Shown: positions 6,985-10,535 of the stretch, one piece after another
How positions within the stretch are numbered: position 1 is the stretch's first letter
Layout: each line of letters begins with the position of its first letter
Origin: Polyangiaceae bacterium
Lineage (GTDB): Bacteria; Myxococcota; Polyangia; Polyangiales; Polyangiaceae
Assembly (NCBI GenBank): GCA_025936205.1
Contig: JAICTU010000326.1
Coordinates: 1 to 10,535, forward strand
Length of the DNA stretch: 10,535 bases
Direction of reading: 5' to 3'
The notes under the pieces: model-generated
What the model saw: only the letters and a program-made list of their open reading frames with translations
Database searches by the model: none
What the model was told of the DNA's origin: nothing
Made by a program: the position numbers and the translations under genes

Positions 6985-7385
6985 TCTGCCCTCCGCTGCG
7001 GCACTTCATGCGCCGCGATATGCAGCATAGGTCAAGCAAACCTGCCCTGGAAAGATCTGCTTGGGTTTTCTGCAGTTTCCTTGGCTCCGCGCCCGTTCGA
7101 GAGCTCGCGCGCGCGCTGCCGCGCTGGCTACTAATAGGTAACGACTCATCACGCGCGACGTTACGATCGCGGACCATTCACGCGCGTCTCGACCGCTTGT
7201 GTCCCAGCCGCTACGCCTGCCAGAAGCGGACGAACGCGCTGGAATTTTGCAAGTCACCGAGCGCTGACCGCACTAACAGCGCAACGATGGCCGCTGAACA
7301 CCGGCGCCTCTTTGCTGGGCGCCGGTATCGACGGAAAGGTCTGGAGCGGCTTGGCCGCGCCTTCAACTCCGCGGCTCCGCGGCTC
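6985..7385 (-). other. 401-bp spacer between regulator and kinase genes
   Basis: I see no convincing coding sequence here. It holds the kinase's GGAGGG ribosome site (6989-6994), a candidate sigma-70-like promoter on the minus strand (TTTCCA at 7053-7048, 18-base gap, TATGCT at 7029-7024; four of six matches in each box, so weak), a 6-bp inverted repeat GTAACG/CGTTAC (7138-7143, 7159-7164), and the hairpin described separately. The length and hairpin suggest the kinase can be transcribed separately from the regulator. Confidence 0.5.
7300..7326 (-). terminator. Candidate terminator hairpin after the NtrC-type regulator gene
   Basis: ACCGGCGCC (7300-7308) and GGCGCCGGT (7318-7326) form a perfect 9-bp stem with a 9-base loop, 59 bases past the regulator's stop on the minus strand. 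It is the strongest hairpin noticed in the window. The following bases are not U-rich, so it may be an mRNA-end or Rho-assisted terminator, or only a stability element. Confidence 0.45.
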
Positions 7386-8804
7386 TCAACTCAGTGCGGC
7401 TTCACCAGTGCGATGGCTCGCCGCGGCATCATCATCCTCCTCCAGATTGGAGTCGGTGATGTGGTGGACCTTGAGCTTCTCCCACAGCGTCTGGCGCGAG
7501 ATGCCGAGCAACCGGGCCGCTTTGAACTTCACACCGTTGGTGGCATTCAGCGCCTGGATCAAGCACTGGCGCTCGAAATCGCGGATCGACTCCGAGAGCG
7601 GACGCACCTTGCCACTCTCCTCGCTCGTGCCCAGATCGCCGCCGCGGATGTCCGCTGGAAGATGCATGAGATCGATCTCCGAGCCCTGCGCGAGCACCAC
7701 CGCGTGGTGGATCGCATGCTCGAGCTCGCGGACATTGCCCGGAAACGAATGCTGCATGAGCGCCACCCAGGCCCGGGGCTGCATCCGCAACTCCGCTCGC
7801 TCGCCGGCAAACTTGCGATAAAAGTGAGTCACCAGCAGCGGCAAGTCGGAGCGACGATTGCGCAGCGGCGGCACGTGGATATCGAGCACGTTGAGGCGAT
7901 AGTAGAGGTCTTCCCGGAACGTGCCAGCGGCGATCATCTGCTTGAGGTTGCGGTGCGTGGCGCAGATCAGCCGCACATTGAGGCTGAGCGCCCGATGGCT
8001 ACCGAGGGGCTCGATCGTCCCCTCCTGCAACACCCGCAACAGCTTGGCTTGGACGTTGAGAGGGATTTCGCCCACCTCGTCGAGCAGCAGCGTGCCGCCA
8101 TCGGCCGCTTTGAAGCGACCGTCCCTGCGCTGGGTAGCGCCGGTAAACGCGCCGCGCTCGTGCCCGAACAGCTCGGCCTCGATCAATGTTTCGGGAAAGG
8201 CAGCGCAGTTGAGGGCCATGAAGGGGCCGGCAGCCCGCGCGCTCGCCTCGTGCACGGCACGAGCGACGAGCTCCTTGCCGGTGCCGCTCTCGCCGACGAT
8301 GACGATGCTGGCATCGGTCGGGGCGACCGTCTTGATGCGATCGAGTAACGCGCGCGTCACGTGCGAGCGACCGATCAGCTTCGCGCCGGCGAGCTCTCCT
8401 GCCAGGCTCTGCCGAGCGTCGCGCAGCTCTTTGCGCAGCTGGATGCGCTCGCCCAGCCGCTCCACGCGGATCAGCAGCTCCGCGATGTCGAAGGGCTTGG
8501 CGACGTAATCGTCGAGGCCAGACTTGAGCGACTCGACCGCGTCGCTCACGCTGCCGTGCGCCGTCACCAGGATCACCGCCGTCGCCGGTGAGCATTCCTT
8601 CACGTGGCGGAAAAGGGTCAGACCATTCACCTTCGGCATGCGCACGTCGCTGATCAGAACGTCGAAGGCACGTTCGTTGGCACGCGACATCGCCTCCTGG
8701 CCGTCCGCCACGGCTTCTACACTGTGGCCCGCCCCCTCGAGCGCCTCTCTCATGGTCATGCGAACGAGAGAATCATCTTCAGCGACCAATACATCGAGCT
8801 TCAT
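7386..8804 (-). CDS. NtrC-family sigma-54-dependent response regulator
   Basis: A 472-residue transcription activator with three domains. Receiver (about 1-120): acidic pair D10/D11, phospho-acceptor D53 in ISDVRMP, T81, K103. AAA+ sigma-54 activation domain (about 143-370): Walker A GESGTGKE (171-178), GAFTGA loop (218-223) that contacts sigma-54, Walker B GGTLLLDE (236-243), and the arginine region FREDLYYRLNV (296-306). C-terminal Fis-type HTH (about 426-447, FKAARLLGISRQTLWEKLKV), then an acidic tail EEDDDA. All key residues are present, so it should be phosphorylated, hydrolyse ATP and open sigma-54 promoters. I chose ATG 8804 over an in-frame GTG at 8828, because AGGAGA (8816-8811) lies six bases before it and the receiver begins at once (MKLDVLVAEDD). 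It probably pairs with the hybrid kinase transcribed after it. Target genes are not evident. Confidence 0.96.
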   Translation of the reverse strand: MKLDVLVAEDDSLVRMTMREALEGAGHSVEAVADGQEAMSRANERAFDVLISDVRMPKVNGLTLFRHVKECSPATAVILVTAHGSVSDAVESLKSGLDDYVAKPFDIAELLIRVERLGERIQLRKELRDARQSLAGELAGAKLIGRSHVTRALLDRIKTVAPTDASIVIVGESGTGKELVARAVHEASARAAGPFMALNCAAFPETLIEAELFGHERGAFTGATQRRDGRFKAADGGTLLLDEVGEIPLNVQAKLLRVLQEGTIEPLGSHRALSLNVRLICATHRNLKQMIAAGTFREDLYYRLNVLDIHVPPLRNRRSDLPLLVTHFYRKFAGERAELRMQPRAWVALMQHSFPGNVRELEHAIHHAVVLAQGSEIDLMHLPADIRGGDLGTSEESGKVRPLSESIRDFERQCLIQALNATNGVKFKAARLLGISRQTLWEKLKVHHITDSNLEEDDDAAASHRTGEAALS

Positions 8805-9264
8805 CGATACTCTCCTGTGCTGAGGCACTCCATTGCCCTGCGACTTGCCACGGTTCTTCTCACTTCCTGTATCAACTCGAGTTTCGATTGTCTTTCGCGC
8901 TCACTTCACCTGCGACGGCGCCCCCGATGGGTGACACGGCGAAACGGTGGGAAGCACTCGGACACATCTCAACTCACACATCTTCGGAACGAGCCTCCCA
9001 ACTCGAGCGCGGACGCCTTCTTGGCGACCGCTCCATGGAAGCGTTTACCACGACGAGAGGCTCGAAAAGAACACGGCTGATCTGTTCGCGTGCATGTCAC
9101 AACGCGAGCACGGACAAGAGTGTTCTCGATCGCTACCAGGAGGTAACGGTCGCTTCTGAGAGCGCTCGTGTCCCAGTATTTCCCGGCGGACACCATTGTG
9201 CCCGCCAACTTTCCCCTTGACGCTCCGAGCGCGCGAGCCAACATCCCTCTTCAGGGGGAGAAAG

Positions 9265-9309
9265 ATGCTGGAGCTCTGCGCGCGCGCCATGCGCGAACGT
9301 CCACTCTGA
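9265..9309 (+). CDS. Possible 14-residue leader peptide ORF
   Basis: GGGGGAG (9254-9260) with a 4-base gap precedes ATG CTG GAG..., encoding MLELCARAMRERPL and then TGA. It is one of the best ribosome sites in the window and closely resembles that of the DUF1254 gene, but the frame is only 14 codons. It ends 228 bases before the transporter ATG. It could be a translated leader (uORF) controlling the transporter, or chance. The codons give no attenuator-like run of one amino acid. Confidence 0.25.
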   Translation: MLELCARAMRERPL

Positions 9310-9527
9310 CTTGGCAGCAGGCAGTGGTGCACCTCTGACCTTTTGTGCTCGCCGCTCCGGGCACCGCGCCACGCTTGTCTAAGTAGCGTACCCGCCACGA
9401 GGGCAGCACTCGCGGGAGCCAGCGCAGCCCTGTCCTGTGCTTCGTGATGAGGGAGCGTGCAGACGCATGCGCGGTCATCGAGCGCTGCCAGCACCCCCGA
9501 ACAACAGTCTGAAGGTGAGAGCGAAGC

Positions 9528-9532
9528 GGGAG
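9528..9532 (+). promoter_or_regulatory. Ribosome binding site deciding the transporter start
   Basis: GGGAG lies five bases before ATG 9538. The alternative in-frame GTG at 9457 would add 27 polar residues before the first membrane helix and has GGAG only two bases before it, too close to be likely. Confidence 0.65.
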
Positions 9533-9537
9533 ATCGC

Positions 9538-10422
9538 ATGACGTGGATCGCGCTGGTGGTCTTGGGCTTGAAAGCCAGCATCATGTGCCTGGTGTTTGCG
9601 GTGGGGCTCAGCGCGCAGCCACGGCAGGCTCTATTCCTGTTCGTCCACCCCGGGCGGCTGCTGCGCATGCTCACGGCCATGCACGTGATCATGCCGTTGC
9701 TGGTGATCGCAGCGATCGGTGCCCTTCCGCTGGCAATGCCAGTCAAGATCGCCCTCCTGGCACTCGCGGCTTCACCGGTCCCACCCATCTTGACGGTGAA
9801 GGCACCCCGGGCCGGCGGTAGCGCCGAATATATCGTAGGCCTGCTCGTGAGCAACTGTTTGCTGGCGGTCCTGATCGTGCCGCTCACGCTCGGTGTCGGT
9901 GAGCTGTTGCTCGGACGTTCCTCCGAGATCCCTCCGCTGCAGATCGTGCTGCGGATGATCGTCAGCGTCCTGGTCCCACTGCTCGCCGGCTCGGCCGTGC
10001 ACGCTCTCGCGCCCCGGCTGGCGCGAGCTGCAGCCAGGCCGGTGCTGATCGCCAGCGTGGCGTTGCTGCTGGGTACGGCACTAGCGGTGCTGATCCGCTC
10101 CTGGCCGACGATCGCCCAGATGACCGGCAATGGGATGCTGCTGGCGTTCGCAGCCTTCGTCGCCACCGGCTTGCTGGTGGGACACCTGCTGGGCGGTCCG
10201 GAGCCTGAAAACCGCATGGTCCTGGGCTTGGCGACGGCGTCCCGCCATCCAGGCATCGCCATTGCTCTCGCACAGTCGGCATTTCCGGCTGAGAAGCTCG
10301 TCGTTCCGGCCGTGCTCGCTTACTTGCTGGTGGGCGCCCTCCTCTCGGCCGTCTACCTGAGGTGGACCAAGCACACGGTAGCCTCAGCCGGCGTCCCTCG
10401 AGCGGCCGGCAGCGTGCGCTGA
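9538..10422 (+). CDS. BASS-family (bile acid:sodium symporter-like) membrane transporter
   Basis: A 294-residue polytopic inner-membrane protein of the bile acid:Na+ symporter (SBF/BASS) superfamily. About nine hydrophobic segments can be seen near residues 4-24, 43-62, 68-84, 97-119, 136-156, 167-187, 199-218, 228-248 and 254-275. Family-like features are MHVIMPLL (48-55), PVKIALLALAASPVPPI (68-84) and the conserved crossover-type motif ASRHPGIAIALA (234-245), close to the TRNPGLAxA motif common in the family. Bacterial members move organic anions or related solutes with Na+; the substrate here is unknown. The N-terminus starts directly with a membrane helix, without a cleavable signal. It is transcribed alone to the right and divergently from the NtrC-type gene. 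The C-terminus is a short polar tail (AGVPRAAGSVR), whose DNA partly resembles the repeat unit that follows the stop. Confidence 0.85.
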   Translation: MTWIALVVLGLKASIMCLVFAVGLSAQPRQALFLFVHPGRLLRMLTAMHVIMPLLVIAAIGALPLAMPVKIALLALAASPVPPILTVKAPRAGGSAEYIVGLLVSNCLLAVLIVPLTLGVGELLLGRSSEIPPLQIVLRMIVSVLVPLLAGSAVHALAPRLARAAARPVLIASVALLLGTALAVLIRSWPTIAQMTGNGMLLAFAAFVATGLLVGHLLGGPEPENRMVLGLATASRHPGIAIALAQSAFPAEKLVVPAVLAYLLVGALLSAVYLRWTKHTVASAGVPRAAGSVR

Positions 10423-10424
10423 CG

Positions 10425-10535
10425 GGCCGCGCAGCAACGGGGGCCGCGCAGCAACGGGGGCCGCGCAGCAACGGGGCCGCGCAGCAACGGGGCCGCGCAG
10501 CAACGGGGCCGCGCAGCAACGGGGCCGCGCAGCAA
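10425..10535. repeat. 16/17-bp tandem repeat array, truncated by window end
   Basis: Unit GGCCGCGCAGCAACGG is repeated head-to-tail at 10425, 10442, 10459, 10475, 10491 and 10507, with a partial seventh copy (13 bases) from 10523. The first two steps are 17 bp because the G-run joining units has five G; later ones have four (step 16 bp). The 16-base core is identical in all full copies. The array starts two bases after the transporter stop. There are no spacers, so it is not CRISPR. The period is not a multiple of three, and it is preceded by a stop, so it is not a coding repeat of the transporter. A similar GGCCGGCAGC (10404-10413) lies in the gene's last codons and may have seeded it. Confidence 0.95.

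Larger units (their letters stand above)
8805..9537. other. 733-bp divergent spacer without a convincing normal-size gene
   Basis: This separates the minus-strand NtrC-type gene from the plus-strand transporter. Open frames exist on both strands, but none has a recognisable product together with a ribosome site. Contents: the regulator's AGGAGA site (8811-8816); a 7-bp inverted repeat AGAACAC/GTGTTCT (9068-9074, 9120-9126), with GAACA/TGTTC also at 9069-9073/9083-9087; an isolated AGGAGGT (about 9138-9144) not followed by a start codon; the 14-codon mini-ORF; an 8-bp palindrome GGTGCACC (9326-9333); and the transporter's GGGAG site (9528-9532). Promoters for both flanking genes should lie here. 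No sigma-54 site with correct spacing was found. Confidence 0.5.

Noticed and set aside
8824..8836. Sigma-54-like promoter GGCAC...TTGC on the plus strand near the NtrC-type gene start
   Set aside because: Only nine bases lie between GG and GC, and sigma-54 promoters need ten. The site also overlaps the regulator's leader.
8927..9220. Plus-strand frame of about 97 codons in the divergent spacer (MGDTAKRWEALG...)
   Set aside because: There is no ribosome site before the ATG, no recognisable family and no structured composition; it is probably chance.
8969..9244. Minus-strand frame containing KYWDTSAL, resembling the start of PIN-domain toxins
   Set aside because: Only a few residues match. 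The following acidic PIN motifs are absent, and there is no convincing start signal.
10353..10535. Minus-strand frame encoding repeated LLRGPVAARP-type peptide at the right end
   Set aside because: It is a translation of the 16/17-bp tandem array. The periodicity is not a multiple of three, and the peptide is a by-product of the repeat.
10425..10535. CRISPR array or replication iterons
   Set aside because: Repeats are directly adjacent with no spacers, and there is no cas or rep gene, DnaA-box cluster or AT-rich region nearby.

Overview
The window is high-GC bacterial DNA with dense coding. The product mix suggests a deltaproteobacterial or myxobacterial (Myxococcota) genome: a PAS-type hybrid histidine kinase beside an NtrC-type regulator, a PorV/FadL-like outer-membrane barrel, a P450, and gene ends marked by GC-rich hairpins without U-tracts. 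This placement is inferred from content and style; there is no rRNA or marker gene to confirm it.

Left part (1-4727, all + strand): the C-terminal 174 codons of a cytochrome P450; an outer-membrane beta-barrel protein with a charged helical insert; a cytoplasmic calcineurin-like metallophosphoesterase whose ATG overlaps the barrel gene's stop (ATGA); then, after two tandem hairpins, a DUF1254/DUF1214 protein with a strong ribosome binding site. The barrel and phosphoesterase are very probably co-translated. The P450 and the DUF1254 gene look like separate transcription units.

Middle part (4728-8804): a convergent junction with a 7-bp hairpin, then two minus-strand signalling genes. Transcribed first is an NtrC-family sigma-54-dependent response regulator (REC, AAA+, Fis-type HTH; complete GAFTGA loop). 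After a 401-bp spacer with a 9-bp-stem hairpin comes a soluble hybrid histidine kinase (two PAS-like domains, HisKA, HATPase, REC). They probably form a cognate pair, with the kinase phosphorylating its own receiver and the NtrC-type regulator. No sigma-54 promoter with correct -24/-12 spacing was found in the intergenic stretches I read, so the target genes are probably elsewhere.

Right part (8805-10535): a 733-bp divergent spacer with no convincing normal-size gene but a 14-codon mini-ORF behind a strong Shine-Dalgarno; then a BASS-family (bile acid:Na+ symporter-like) membrane transporter. Two bases after its stop a 16/17-bp tandem repeat array begins and runs off the window (six full units plus a partial seventh).

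No transposase, integrase, tRNA, rRNA or CRISPR array was seen. The least explained features are the tandem array, the barrel/phosphoesterase pair with its helical insert, and the long spacer with the possible leader peptide.
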